The notes below the pieces were generated by a model. That model made no database searches, had not been told where the DNA came from, and was given only the letters and a program-made list of their open reading frames with translations. A stretch of 64,000 nucleotides of DNA, taken from Whitmania pigra. Its lineage: Eukaryota; Annelida; Clitellata; Hirudinida; Haemopidae. Position numbers and translations under genes: made by a program. Where the stretch lies: positions 167,501-231,500 of the forward strand of contig JAJTWR010000332.1 of NCBI GenBank assembly GCA_021613335.1, given 5' to 3'. This document shows positions 1-13,412 of the stretch, in pieces. Numbering within the stretch: the first letter of the stretch is position 1; each line of letters opens with the position of its first letter.

Positions 1-559
1 GGCTTTTCAACGTCGTTACTATTCACCAATAACATCCCTAATTGTATTGATCGTGTTTTTTTAATATAACGGCTTGTTTGCTTGAGTCAATAAACTCAAA
101 AAACTAAAAAAATTATGATTATGATAACGATTACATGAACAAATCTCGTACTCCTCAGAATTGATGTTAAATACACGAATTAATGTCCGAATAGATGTTT
201 CGAAATCGTCCTAGTTACAAAAGTGCTCTAAGACTTTAATCAAATAAACAAATAAATAAAATAAACAAATAAATAAAATAGATAAGCCGAATACTTGTGG
301 ATTTTAACTCAAACACCTCCCACATTTCTCTTTCATCTGATTGACAGAACGTCGGGTGGACGAAAACAAGACGCAAACAAACGTGCGAGACTCGCAACTC
401 ACGTGCACGTGTGGACCGGGAGAAGATAATTTACCCTCGCCCGTCATTTGCCGCTCGTCCTTAAGATTCCTCTTTTCTCTTGGGTTGTTAAGCTCTCCTT
501 GCACATGTCTGCCAATCCGTGGGAAAATGTGCGGGAGGAGGACGAGGTGTAGGGATGGA
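1..559. other. AT-rich intergenic sequence, no gene seen
   Basis: There are short A/T runs and an (AAATA)-like stretch near 240-285. Open frames on both strands around 304-798 run into the neighbouring GAATG repeat and show no protein-family similarity I recognise. Confidence 0.6.
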
Positions 560-780
560 ATGAAGGTGAATGGATTAATTAATGGTGAATGATGAATGGA
601 TATATGAATGGTGAATGATGAATGGATATATGAATGGTGAATGATGAATGGAAATATGAATGGTGATTGATGAATGGATATATGAATGGTGAATGATGAA
701 TGGATATATGAATGGCAAATGATGAATGAATGGTTAATGGATAAATGGATACATGGATGGTGAATGGATGAATGAATAAA
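560..780. repeat. 26-bp minisatellite (GAATGGATATAT type)
   Basis: Five near-identical 26-bp units run from 592 to 721, each reading ATGAATGGATAT then ATGAATGGTGAATG. Degenerate GAATG words flank them on both sides. Confidence 0.9.
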
Positions 781-881
781 TGAATGACTCGTGAACAAAA
801 AGGTTATAAGTGTTTTAATGAAGGAATTGTTTTCTGGTAAATTAATAACCTTGAGGTTGAATTGAAACGATCGATTACGTG

Positions 882-985
882 CATTTAATTGATAAATTGA
901 AATATTTCATTTAACTGATAAATTGAATTATTTCATTTAATTGATAAATTGAATTATTGTATTTAATTGATAAATTGAATTGCTT
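882..985. repeat. 26-bp AT-rich tandem repeat, 4 copies
   Basis: Four consecutive 26-bp units contain TTTAATTGATAAATTGAA followed by a variable TATTT/GCTT end. The copies differ by one to four bases. Confidence 0.9.
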
Positions 986-1646
986 CATTTAAAGCATCAA
1001 CAGTTTTGGATTTTTGTCTCAAGTTAATGCTACAAAATCGTTAAAATATATTTGCTTTATCTACTTGTTTAGAAAAATTGGATACAAAATTTAAAAGATA
1101 AACATCTTGGAGGCCTGAGGATATCTACGGATAATTTAATGATAGCATGAGTATTCACTCCACATAAATATTAAAACGAATATCAAGATCATCGTGTTTT
1201 AAACCCTTCAACGCACTCCTTCACATTCCCCGTCAGTCCTCGAAAGTTTCCCTTCCCTCGTTCATTCAATCCATCCTATGTGTCTCTGTTGGCCTACTTG
1301 GACCTGGAACCCCTTACTGACCACAAAACAACTATGGAACTTATGAAGATGAAAGCTGATGATGAAACCAGTTTTTATAGAATAGTCCTTAATGAAATTT
1401 GTATAATGCATTACATCATATAGTTTAAAGTAGCATTAAATACGAGTTTTATAAGTCATTATGAATGTTAATAATGATAATAATAAATGTCAAAAATCAT
1501 TTGAATATATTTTCTCTATCCACCCTTCTTTCCATGTGGTCTCGCACAACATCACAACATCACAACTCGCTGAACCGTCAATATCTGAACGGTCCTTATT
1601 CCCTTGGCGAATTTCTCCAGTGTCCATCACACGTTTCTTATCTTCT
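986..1646. other. Intergenic, nothing supported
   Basis: Mixed AT-rich sequence. The open frames starting near 1461 are long only because they run into the following CTCA array. Confidence 0.55.
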
Positions 1647-1800
1647 CGCTCGCTCACTCACTCACTCACTCACTCACTCACTCACTCACTCACTCACTCA
1701 CTCACTCACTCACTCACTCACTCACTCACTCCACTCACTCACTCACTCACTCACTCACTCACTCACTCACTCACTCACTCACTCACTCACTCACTCACTC
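1647..1800. repeat. (CTCA)n microsatellite
   Basis: About 150 bp of CTCA units with one extra C near 1731. It is open in several frames (Ser-Leu-Thr-His repeats), which explains the apparent ORFs. Confidence 0.95.
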
Positions 1801-2575
1801 TACGAAGGGCAACTCGTGGAGGCGAACTTTTCATCCTGGCAGAAAATATTCGTGGTGGAAAGATAATGAGGAAACAAAGAGTGCATGGATGGTCGCTAGT
1901 GAATTAGGTGCATTCTGATTATGAATTGTAGTTGTTCAATGATACTGATAATGATAACGATGATTATTATTACGATTATGATTATTATTAAATAAGTTTA
2001 TTATTAATTTTTTATTGTAAAATTGATAATTAACACTACTTAATTATAATTTATCGTTTATTATTATTAATTATGATTTAATTATAATTATAATTATTAG
2101 TTATTAATAATAGTTATTCAAGTCAGCACTATTGGCATTTCTAAGTGGTATCCACGGCTCAATCTGCTGCTGTCACAGAAGAAATAGTGAGAGGAATAAA
2201 TAGAATTTATTAAAATAACATTTATTAATCAACATTTGTTAAATAATATTTACTAAATAGTAATTATTAATATCTTTGTGAGAATGATGAAGAGGACGGC
2301 AATGATGATGAAGTAACAAGTTTATAGAGATTTATTTATTTAACACCAATGGTTTTTGATCAGCTGAATAAATTATGCTGGTCCCCAACGTGTAAAGTGG
2401 GCAAAATAATATTGAAATGAAGTCTAAAACAGTGAAATAATTAATATTTATTGATGCTGTTATTATTTACTGAAGTAGTTGATACTTATTGAAATAGCTA
2501 ACATTTACTGAAATAATTAATTTTTATTTATTAATTAAATAATTAATTAATATTTATTGAAGGGTAATTAAGTTT
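1801..2575. other. AT-rich intergenic, nothing supported
   Basis: Dominated by TTAT/ATTA words (1960-2110, 2450-2570). No coding or RNA feature is seen. Confidence 0.55.
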
Positions 2576-2757
2576 GTGATGATGGTAATAACATTGATGA
2601 TAATGAGGATGATAACGAGGATGATAATGAGGATGATAATGAATATGATAACGAGTATGATAACGAGGATGATAACGAGGATGATAACGAGGATGATAAC
2701 GAGGATGATAACGAGGATGATAACGAGGATGATAACGAGGATGATAATGATGGCGAT
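2576..2757. repeat. 12-bp minisatellite GATGATAACGAG
   Basis: About 14 units of GAT GAT AAY GAG type. The unit is a multiple of three, so frames stay open on both strands, but the encoded Met-Ile-Thr-Arg or Ile-Ile-Leu-Val repeats are not credible proteins. Confidence 0.9.
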
Positions 2758-3023
2758 GACGATGGAACCAGCGGTGGCACAGAAGACAAACAAAGGAGTC
2801 TCGGCGATGTCACGCAATCATGACTATCGACCGAGCGACGAGGCGTATAAGCGGTTTAGGAGCGACGGGGACTGATGTGGGACGATCCGAATGAACGAGG
2901 GAGTGAACAGGAATGACTGAGCACCAAGATGGCGAATCGTGGGCTGGCCTATCAGGGCAGGTTGAGGGGTGAGGAAAGAGGCGTGGTCACGGGAGCAGAT
3001 GGATGAACCTTTGTCTGAGTGCA

Positions 3024-3426
3024 TGGATGAATGAATGAATGAATGAATGAATGAATGAATGAATGAATGAATGAATGAATGAATGAATGAATGAATGAAT
3101 GAATGAATGAATGAATGAATGAATGAATGAATGAATGAAGAATGAATGAATGATGAATGAATGAATGAATGAATGAATGAATGAATGAATGAATGAATGA
3201 ATGAATGACTGAATGAATGAATGAATGAATGAATGAATGAATGAATGAATGAATGAATGAATGAATGAATGAATGAATGAATGAATGAATGAATGAATGA
3301 ATGAATGAATGAATGAATGAATGAATATGAATGAATGAATGAATGAATGAATGAATGAATGAATGAATGAATGAATGAATGAATGAATGAATGAAGAATG
3401 AATGAATGAATGAATGAATGAATGAA
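3024..3426. repeat. (GAAT)n microsatellite, 400 bp
   Basis: Nearly pure GAAT with a few 1-3 base slips near 3139, 3152, 3207, 3326 and 3394. On the minus strand it reads ATTC, the same motif as the plus-strand array that starts near 3796. Confidence 0.95.
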
Positions 3427-3795
3427 ATGTGGGGAGACAATTTCGCGATGGAACGAGCGAGAGAAGAAAGAATGAAGAAGACTTGAATGAGAGAAGAAGG
3501 AATGAAAGAAAGATTGATCGTTCGACCGAGGAAAGACGGAACGAACTGGGTGGATGAATGAAAGGCCCGATGAGGTGGGGAGTGAATGAATAAATAATTA
3601 AGAGAGAGCAATGGATGACTGGGTGAGTGGATGTGTCCCTCTTGGGCTAACGTTGATGGTTTAGGGGATGCATGGGTGGGAATGTCCAGCTAAGGAGGAA
3701 GAGACCCCCCTGTGGAGTAATGAATGCGTAAATTAAATTAGCAGCTTGCCGTTTCCAACCGATGTTCGTCTGTCCTTCCGTCTCGGGGTCCATCT

Positions 3796-4317
3796 TTTCA
3801 TTCATTCATTCATCCATTCATCCATCCATCCACCCACCCATACATCCATCCATCCATCCGTCCTTGCGTCAGTTCATTCGTTCATTCGTTCATTCGTTCA
3901 TTCGTTCATTCGTTCATTCGTTCATTCGTTCATTCGTTCATTCGTTCATTCGTTCATTCGTTCATTCGTTCATTCGTTCATCGTTCATTCGTTCATTCGT
4001 TCATTCGTTCATTCGTTCATTCGTTCATTCGTTCATTCGTTCATTCGTTCATTCTTCATTCGTTCATTCGTTCATTCGTCATGCATTCGTTCGTTCATTC
4101 GTTCATTCGTTCATTCGTTCATTTCATTCGTTCATTCGTTCATTCGTTCATTCGTTCATTCGTTCATTCGTTCATTCGTTCATTCGTTCATTCGTTCATT
4201 CGTTCATTCATTCATTCATTCATTCATTCATTCATTCATTCATTCATTCATTCATTCATTCATTCATTCATTCATTCATTCATTCATTCATTCATTCATT
4301 CATTCATTCATTCATTG
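3796..4317. repeat. (CATT)n and (CGTTCATT)n compound microsatellite
   Basis: Short CATT/CCAT stretch to about 3868, then an 8-bp CGTTCATT array to about 4205, then pure CATT to 4317. Occasional single-base losses shift the phase. The 8-mer section carries one CpG per unit. Confidence 0.95.
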
Positions 4318-4774
4318 TTTCGTTGAGGCAAATTGCTAAACCCAGTAAGGTTTCAGTCTGACGAGTGGAGTCTAGCCTCGATGTCTCTGCATTCCTTTTT
4401 ACATTTGTCTGGCCATCAAGATATTTTTAAATGTTTTTAATTGCTTGGGAAAGTGAAACTAACACCAACTTAATAATAACAACAAAATTAAAATTGATTT
4501 TATTTAGAATTCAGTATTCAAATATTAGAAACAATATTAATACTAACGTCGATTCTCATGACACGTGAGAAGTGGCAAATAATTTTTTCGTCCGTTCAAA
4601 TCGCAAAATCGTGAAATTTCGAACAATTTCATGATTTCCTGCAATTTTCCATCTTCTGTATTTTTTTCCAAGGTTTCATATTTTTGGAATAAAGAAAATT
4701 TAACTCAATCAAAAATCAGTGTACACTTCCATGATATTTTTCTCTTAATCGCTTCACTCTCTTTCTCATCATCG
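4318..4774. other. Intergenic, nothing supported
   Basis: AT-rich single-copy-looking DNA with no coding frame of interest. Confidence 0.5.
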
Positions 4775-4888
4775 TCATCATGACCTCCGCATCGACGTCG
4801 GAGTCGTCATCCTCTTCAACTTCATCATATCATCGTCGTCGTCATCATGGACCACCCCGTCATCGTCGTCGTCGGCGTTCGGCGGCAG

Positions 4889-4941
<53 letters not shown>

Positions 4942-4964
4942 ATCATCATCATCATCATCATCAG

Positions 4965-5017
<53 letters not shown>

Positions 5018-5036
5018 CTCATCATCATCAGCATCA

Positions 5037-5074
<38 letters not shown>

Positions 5075-5174
5075 AGCGGCAGCGTCAGCTCGCATCAGCA
5101 GCATCATCATCCTCATCATCATCATCATCATCATCAGCATCATCATCATCATCATCATCAGCATCATCATCATC

Positions 5175-5249
<75 letters not shown>

Positions 5250-5250
5250 T

Positions 5251-5292
<42 letters not shown>

Positions 5293-5337
5293 TCCACATC
5301 ATCATTCATCATCATCATTCATCATTCATCATCATCA

Positions 5338-5373
<36 letters not shown>

Positions 5374-5664
5374 CATCATCATCATCATCATCGTCATCAT
5401 CATCGTGGTCGTCGTCGTCGTCATCGTCATCATCATCGTCATCGTCATCATCAACATCATAGCCTCATATGGACATGTTGGTTGTTATCACCACCTCCAA
5501 GACCACCATACGGTCTCCCATTTGGTTCATCGTAAAATTGGTTCTCCATTACCATTAGAGTCGCCATGCCGAACCAATTATCTCCGACCAATGTCGTCGT
5601 CATCATCCTCATCTTCGTTGTCATCATTTTCGTTATCATCGTCTTCGTCGTCATAGTCGTCATC
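4775..5664. repeat. (CAT)n / CGT mosaic, about 0.9 kb
   Basis: Long runs of CAT with blocks of CGT, CAG and CTC-type variants. All three frames are open (poly-Ser, poly-His, poly-Ile), as is the complementary poly-Asp/poly-Met. This is an array, not a gene. Confidence 0.95.
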
Positions 5665-8169
5665 GTCATTTATTAATCATAATCGCAGAAACAGTTATTT
5701 CTCGTTTTGACATTTATTTTAAAGCCCTTGACTTAATTTTCAAAATACTTAATAGAATCCGTCAAAAGATGCACAATTAAATAAATAAAATTATTAATAA
5801 AATAATTTAAAGTGAAATAATTGAAATTAATCAATAAAAAATTAAACAATTTAAATAAATTAAGAATAAAATAACTTAAATAAAGTAATTAAATGAAAAC
5901 AATCAATGCACGTGTTTGTGATGACATATGAATTTTTTGTTCTTATAAAAATATCTCAATTGATGAGCCAGCGTCAATAGGTTGCTTAGCAACGTCATTG
6001 TGAGATGATCCTGCTGAGGAATTGAAAGTCACGTCATGTTCTGGTTGCCAGGAGACGAAGTAACGAAGTAACGATACTTTCGGATAGTTTCAGGCGTTAC
6101 TTTGTAGCTTCTCTTTGAATTTCTTTGAGTTTTTTAAGCAATAATAATGATAATCAGGACAAATAACCAGGACATATCATTAATTTCAAATTTAAGAAAA
6201 TTTATTCAATAACAAGATTTAATTGATTAAAAGATGAAAATGATTGAAAGAAGATTGATTGCTTGCTTGCTTGATTGGTTGAAATGATTGATTGGATGGA
6301 TGGACGGATGAATGAATGGATGGATAGAAAGGGGCATGACTCCATGAACCCCAAGAATATGGATAAATGCAATAATAAATTTTTAATAATAATATGTTGT
6401 CAATAATATTATGTTTTTAATAATATTATATTTTTAATAATAACATGTTTTAATATTGGGTGATTGAATGATTGGTTGATTAATAGACTTAATTAATTAA
6501 TCATCATCATCATCATTAAATTATTGAAATATTGAATTATTGATTTATTGATTGATTGCTTGCTTGCTTGATTGATTGATTGACTGACTGATTGAAATGA
6601 TTGAAATGATTGAATGATGGTACAAGGCAACAATCGATCTCCGAGTTACAAATGCGATGGTAACTGAGAACAACGGGTCATTGATTTGGAAATATGAAAC
6701 ATAAAAATAAAAATAAATAAATGAATTAATCACATTAATGTATTATTAATATTATTATATTTTGTAGTTATTATTTAGGCTGATCTCGCGCCATTGGCAT
6801 TAAGTTTCGTAATGTAAACAAGCAGAAGAGAGACAGTGAGTAGACGTGAGGGGCGAACGTAACAAAGAAAATGCCTGATGATTAGCTGGTTACGTGGTAC
6901 AAGAGGAAGTTTAACTACAGGATAATGTCGGATGGACGGAAGAATTCGTGGAAGAAACTGGAAGGGGTTTCGGATGGATGGACCAATGGAAGACAGGCGG
7001 GTGGATGAATGAATGAACAAAGCTACCTATGGGTGGATAGATGGACGGATGAATGAAGGGATGGATAGAAAGAAGCATGACTCCACGAACCGCAAGAGGA
7101 TGGATAAATGTAATAATAAATTTTTATTAATAATATGTTTTTAATAATATTATATTTTTATTAATAATATGTTTTTAATAATATTATATTGTTAATAATA
7201 ACATGTTTTTAATATTATTATATTTTTAATAACAGTGTATTTTTCATAAGATACTTCCGCACAAGGTTTAGCAAGCCGAAGTTATTCAATGGATAAGTTT
7301 GGCGGTAAAGAGATAAACGATAGGAGTGATAATGATGTCGAAGGGTTAAAGAAGAAAGGAATGAAATGGTGAAGGAATGAAGCCCCAATGGAATGTATAG
7401 ATCGGAGGCTTATTGAGTTCTCACCGAGAAGATGGATGGATTGATAGACGGATGGCTGTAAGCACTGAAGATGGATGGGTGGACGGATGGATAGACAGAT
7501 TGGTGGGCTGTGTGGATAGGCAGACGGGATGGTGAAAGAATATTGAACCAAGTTTACGTCGGAAAAAGGTCGGTACGGAAGTTGAAGCTGAATTGTCTGA
7601 TCGTGTGTTGTTGTGTTGATGTATGTGTGTGTGAAGTTGTGCTGCTGAGTGTGATGTTGTGCGTGTGATGTTGTGTTGTTGTGCGTGTGATGTTACATTC
7701 GTTACCGTTTGTCGTTGAAACTGTGTGAGGTGACATTTAATAAGAAATTAAGTTTTAAATTGAACATTCAGCATGTTTGCTTTCCACGGAGAAGTCAAAC
7801 GTTGACATTCAAAGAAGGAGATGGAATCACATTTGACCCCAAATTGAGGGTCACACAAACTTATGCTCAATACGCAAGCCCCTCAATATATGCATGGCAC
7901 TTTGTATGACCTTCACCCTTCGAACATCCCTAATTAAATAAAAACTGACTTTAGGCTTTTTATAATTAAATCAAAACTGGCTTTAGATTTTTCAACATTT
8001 TCATGCAAATACAAATGAAAAACTCTCAATAATCTAAGAAATTCTGATTGGTTTCACATTTTGCTTAAAAATTCCAGTTTCTCGTGGGTGGTCTTTTGCT
8101 TAGGACCTCCCAGTGTGACCTTTGTTGGAAGAGGAAGATGCACAAGAACAAATGAAAGTCAGAGTTAAT
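5665..8169. other. Intergenic with AT-rich filler and a diverged duplication
   Basis: There are no supportable genes. A segment near 6302-6440 recurs in diverged form near 7041-7220. It starts with a GGATGGATAGAAAG block, runs through CATGACTCCA-GAACC words and ends in ATTATATTTTTAATAATA-like sequence. GT-rich sequence lies at 7610-7690. Confidence 0.6.
5981..6056. promoter_or_regulatory. Pair of RFX X-box-like sites
   Basis: GTTGCTTAGCAAC at 5981-5993 is a perfect 5+5 inverted repeat with a 3-bp spacer and fits the RFX X-box form. GTTGCCAGGAGAC at 6044-6056 is a second, half-conserved match. No adjoining gene could be assigned, so function is inference only. Confidence 0.4.
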
Positions 8170-8252
8170 CGCATCATCATCATCATCATCATCATCGTCA
8201 TCGTCATCGTCAATCATCATCATCATCGTCATCGTCATCGTCATCATCATCG

Positions 8253-8296
<44 letters not shown>

Positions 8297-8319
8297 TCAT
8301 CATCATCATCATCATCATC

Positions 8320-8356
<37 letters not shown>

Positions 8357-8409
8357 TCATCATCATCATCATCATCATTCATCATCATCATCATCATTCA
8401 TCATCATCA

Positions 8410-8443
<34 letters not shown>

Positions 8444-8445
8444 CC
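8170..8445. repeat. (CAT)n microsatellite
   Basis: CAT/CGT runs with single-base T insertions that switch phase. No coding meaning. Confidence 0.95.
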
Positions 8446-9385
8446 TTTATTTGATCGCCATCATCATCATCGTCGTCATCGTAGCGTGTCACCATCCCAA
8501 TTATTACCATCCTTAATTGATCATTACCACTCACAAAGAGAATTCAGTATTAAATTCGAACAAATTACAATAAGAGCTAATTAAGAATATTAATATGTTT
8601 ATTATGTCTTGCAAGACAAGTCATTGCTAAGTGTTTTCGGTGGTCGCACACACATAGAAAGTGTTCATTTGAAAAATTATTTATTTGTTTGTTTCGCCAA
8701 TTGACAAGTTTTTTATGAAATTATGAAATCATGTTCAGTCATAATTAATCTTGACAATGACATGTCAGCAAATACTAGTTAAATAATTATTATTGATGAT
8801 TAACAACTTGAGAGTTCATTTGTAAGGCGCCATTTAACGTCAGATTTTATTAGAATTATATAATTGCTATAAATTTATTAAAATATATAATTAATATAAG
8901 ATAGCTAGAATTTTATAATTACCATAAATTAATTTTAATTACATAATTGGAACCAATTGACTTTATGATTACTATAACATAATTAACGCTATAAAAATTT
9001 GAACCTCTTCAATTAATCATTAATTCACCATCAATTCATAGGATGAATTCTTGTTACGATGGTTTGAAGGATTTAGGAAGAAATTAATTGACGATTGGAT
9101 ACCACCTGGCTCAAAAGAAACTCCAGGTAGACATAATTACTCGTTCTATTTCTAAGGAACTCTCGTTATTCTCACCGGTAATTCTAATAAAGTAATTACG
9201 TAAATTAATTGAATAAATTGTCTAAACAATTGTCTAAAGCTATAAAATGTTAAAAATTAATCATTTAATTAGTTGATTAATTACTTCAAATATTGCAATC
9301 ACATGTATTTTTTATCAAACGAGTTTTTACTATTGATTAATATTATTAAAGCTTCGAATAATTAATTATGATGGTGCTGATTACG
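8446..9385. other. AT-rich intergenic, nothing supported
   Basis: AT-rich filler with AATTA words. No ORF of interest on either strand. Confidence 0.55.
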
Positions 9386-9983
<598 letters not shown>

Positions 9984-10139
9984 TTTATTAGTTAATTATT
10001 TTATAGTTCTGTCTATTACTATTATTATCAAACAAGATGTCTGACAGAGAGAAATAGTTAAACATAAACAAAATGTTTCACGAATAATCATTCATTTCTT
10101 TGTGAGAAATAAAAACATCTTTCACCTTTCGCAGTCCCC

Positions 10140-10285
10140 ATCATCATCCACCAGCCATCATCAACCACATGCTACACTAATCCCTACCTACCCATTCCAT
10201 CATCATCGTCGTCATCACCGTCGCCATCCTCACAACCATCATCATCGTCGTCATCACCACTATCATCATCATCACCGTCATCATC
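10140..10285. repeat. Degenerate CAT/CGT/CAC triplet tract
   Basis: Irregular mix of CAT, CGT, CAC and CCA triplets. The long frame at 10102-10446 crosses it but encodes only His/Arg runs. Confidence 0.75.
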
Positions 10286-10671
10286 GCCAGACACGCAGGG
10301 AGTGCATATTGATCATCACCGGCCGCAAATCAACCGTCCCGACGTCTACACTAAGAGACCAGTCGGCTGAGGTGAGTCGTTTTATGGGCGGCAGAGGGGA
10401 TCTTGGGTGGAGGGGGAGCTTGAAAGTGAGGACATTGGGTAGTTAAGTGGGTAGATGTTGATGGTGATAACGATATGGATGTGATGATGATGTTGATGGT
10501 GATAATGATATGGATGGTGATGTTGATGTCATGTTTGAAAGTTTGGATAATAATTCAATCAATCGAATCAACAACACGAATCATACGTCAATAGCAAATT
10601 AATATTTAGTGCCATCCACCCATCCTTCCATCAATCAATGTCTTTTCCACGCTTTCCAAGTCGCCTAATCG

Positions 10672-10825
10672 TGGTCCTCGTCGCCATCGTCGTCGTCATC
10701 ATCGCTATCATTATCATCATCATCGTCGTCGTCGTCATCATCGCTATCATTATCATCATCATCGTCGTCGTAGTCATCATCGCTATCATTATCATCATCA
10801 TCGTCGTCGTAGTCATCATCGCGAA
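10672..10825. repeat. 36-bp minisatellite of CAT/CGT triplets
   Basis: Just over three copies of a 36-bp unit in the order GTCGTCGTCATC, ATCGCTATCATT, ATCATCATCATC. Confidence 0.85.
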
Positions 10826-10990
10826 GGGTGATGGGTTGTAGTAGCTAACCAGAGGCGATAGTGGAGGTGTGTCTGAGAGTTGGCGTTTAATTCAGGTGTG
10901 CAGACACCTGGGTTCCAGAGACAAATGGCTTTTTAAAACCATTGTGGTGTTGAGAAGAGCTGCCTTGTGTTATCATTTTAAGAACCATTT

Positions 10991-11395
10991 ACGCATTAAC
11001 CACCTTCAATAATCAATTCATCCATCCATCCACGCATTAACCACCTTCAATAATCAATTCATCCATCCATCCACTCATTCATCAATCCATCCATCCATTC
11101 AACCCTTACTCCATCTTCTTAATTATTTTTAGCTCGAGAACTTGTCCAACTACTCAACGTTTCATTGGACAGTGCCACGTCACTTACCATCACAACCCAC
11201 CTTGCGACTGCCGCGTCATAATCACGTGATTCGTCTTTTCGAACTTTTCTTAGGGTTAGGCTATTTTGCTTTCCCTCCCACCGCAGCCACCCATCCATCC
11301 ACTCAACCGCCTATCCATCCATCCACCCATCCATCCACTCAACCGCCTATCCATCCATCCACCCATCCATCCACCCATCAACCCACCCATCCATC
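10991..11395. repeat. 41-bp direct duplication and CCAT-rich tract
   Basis: A 41-bp unit beginning ACGCATTAACCACC and ending in CATCC repeats occurs twice at 10991-11073. A CATC/CCAC/CAACC region with a second short duplication (CCACTCAACCGCCTATCC) lies at 11283-11395. Confidence 0.8.
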
Positions 11396-11634
11396 TTATC
11401 TACCTGCTCACCACTGCGGTACTCATTCGTTCTGCTGCCCATCTGTTCTTCATTGAAATGACTTCCCCTCTGCTCCTGACGTCTCAAATCCAAGAGGTTT
11501 TTCGAATAAAAATCTTTTTCGAGTTCAGTTGAGTTTTGCTGGAACGAATGTTTCCAGGAAATGGAATCACTTTCGAATGTTGGCAAAGAAATAATAAGTC
11601 CACTTCAATGCCGAAATCAATGAACTGAGATTGA

Positions 11635-11955
<321 letters not shown>

Positions 11956-12039
11956 AACGTACATTCACTCTTTTCAACGTCTGAGGTAGCAGACGAGTGG
12001 TTGAATGTAAATCTTTCTAAAAATTGCTCCTCCGCGCTT

Positions 12040-12130
12040 GACGTCATAAGTCACGTGAAGGAAAATGGCGGCAGCGGGAGCGGTCTGGAATATTATGACG
12101 TAGTAATGATGTCATAAAGGACTAACATGG
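12040..12130. promoter_or_regulatory. Promoter-like cluster (CRE, E-box, YY1-like)
   Basis: In unrepetitive sequence, TGACGTCA (CRE) is followed by TCACGTGA (USF/MITF-type E-box), an AAAATGGCGGC YY1-like word, and further TGACGTAG and TGATGTCA CRE-like words. No downstream exon could be recognised. Confidence 0.35.
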
Positions 12131-12625
12131 CCACCGTGTGAAGGGAATGACAATGCTTCGATAAGCTTTTCTTCCGGGTTCATGTCTAACCAGTGTGGAC
12201 AGTCAGATCCCTTAGTCGTTAGTGCTGTGCTGTTGTTAGTGTGTGCGTGCGTGAGTGTGTGTGTGTGTGTTGTTGTTGTTCGTGTTGACCTCTGCCTAAC
12301 CCTGCTTTCTCAATTTCCAGCCTAAGGCATGGCTGGTTTGTAAGTAAGGTCATCGAAAACATAATTTGAAGATTTGCTAATTGGTCGATCGCGGCCACAT
12401 TACTGTCACCTAATTGGGGATATGCTAAGAAATTCGAATATCTTGATGATGAATTTGATATATTGCTTAAATATATCAAACAAATCAAATGATCTGTTGT
12501 TGTTGTTGTAAATAAAATCAAAGGATTAATGACACGAAGATATTCGTTCACTCTCCGATTGGCTCATTCATTTGCCGATCTGCCATTCACTCACCAACTC
12601 AACCGATCATTCATTTACTCATTTA
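12131..12625. other. Intergenic, nothing supported
   Basis: Contains a short (GT)n tract near 12240-12270 and a (TTG)n near 12494. The minus-strand frame at 12219-12551 has no family resemblance. Confidence 0.5.
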
Positions 12626-13250
12626 ACAAATCATTCATTCATTCATTCATTCATTCATTCATTCATTCATTCATTCATTCATTCATTCATTCATTCATTC
12701 ATTCATTCATTCATTCATTCATTCATTCATTCATTCATTCATTCATTCATTCATTTCATTCATTCATTCATTTCATTCATTCATTCATTCATTCATTCAT
12801 TCATTCATTCATTCATTCATTCATTCATTCATTCATTCATTCATTCATTCATTCATTCATTCATTCATTCATCATTCATTCATTCATTCATTCATTCATT
12901 CATTCATTCATTCATTCATTCATTCATTTCATTCATTCATTCATTCATTCATTCATTCATTCATCATTCATTCATTCATTCATTCATTCATTCATTCATT
13001 CATTCATTCATTCATTCATTCATTCATTCATTCATTCATTCATTCATTCATTCATTCATTCATTCATTCATTCATTCATTCATTCATTCATTCATTCATT
13101 CATTCATTCATTCATTCATTCAGCATTCATTCATTCATTCATTCATTCATTCATTCATTCATTCATTCATTCATTCATTCATTCATTCATTCATTCATTC
13201 ATTCATTCATTCATCATTCATTCATTCATTCATTCATTCATTCATTCGCT
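12626..13250. repeat. (CATT)n microsatellite, about 620 bp
   Basis: One of the longest arrays in the window. Pure CATT is broken only by eight or so single-base losses, so Ser-Phe-Ile-His reading frames of 270-300 codons appear. They are artefacts. Confidence 0.97.
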
Positions 13251-13348
13251 CACCCATTCACAGCCATGTGCGCGCCATGCCCACCACATTACACATTTCC
13301 TGTGCTTCTTCCGACACAGCAAGATCCTCCGTCCTGACGTTTCATACT

Positions 13349-13412
13349 GATGATGATGATGATAGCGATGGTAATGATGATGATAGCGATGGTAATGATG
13401 ATGATGGCGACG
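13349..13412. repeat. 24-bp GATGATAGCGATGGTAAT repeat, about 2.5 copies
   Basis: A unit of GAT triplets with AGC and GGTAAT markers is repeated in tandem. Confidence 0.7.

Noticed and set aside
2952..4361. Repeat-encoded ORFs on both strands (Phe-Ile-His-Ser, Arg-Ser-Phe-Val-His)
   Set aside because: Same reason: pure microsatellite translation with phase slips.
4780..5656. Ser/His/Ile-rich frames of about 250-270 aa
   Set aside because: A CAT/CGT triplet array, open in all three frames at once.
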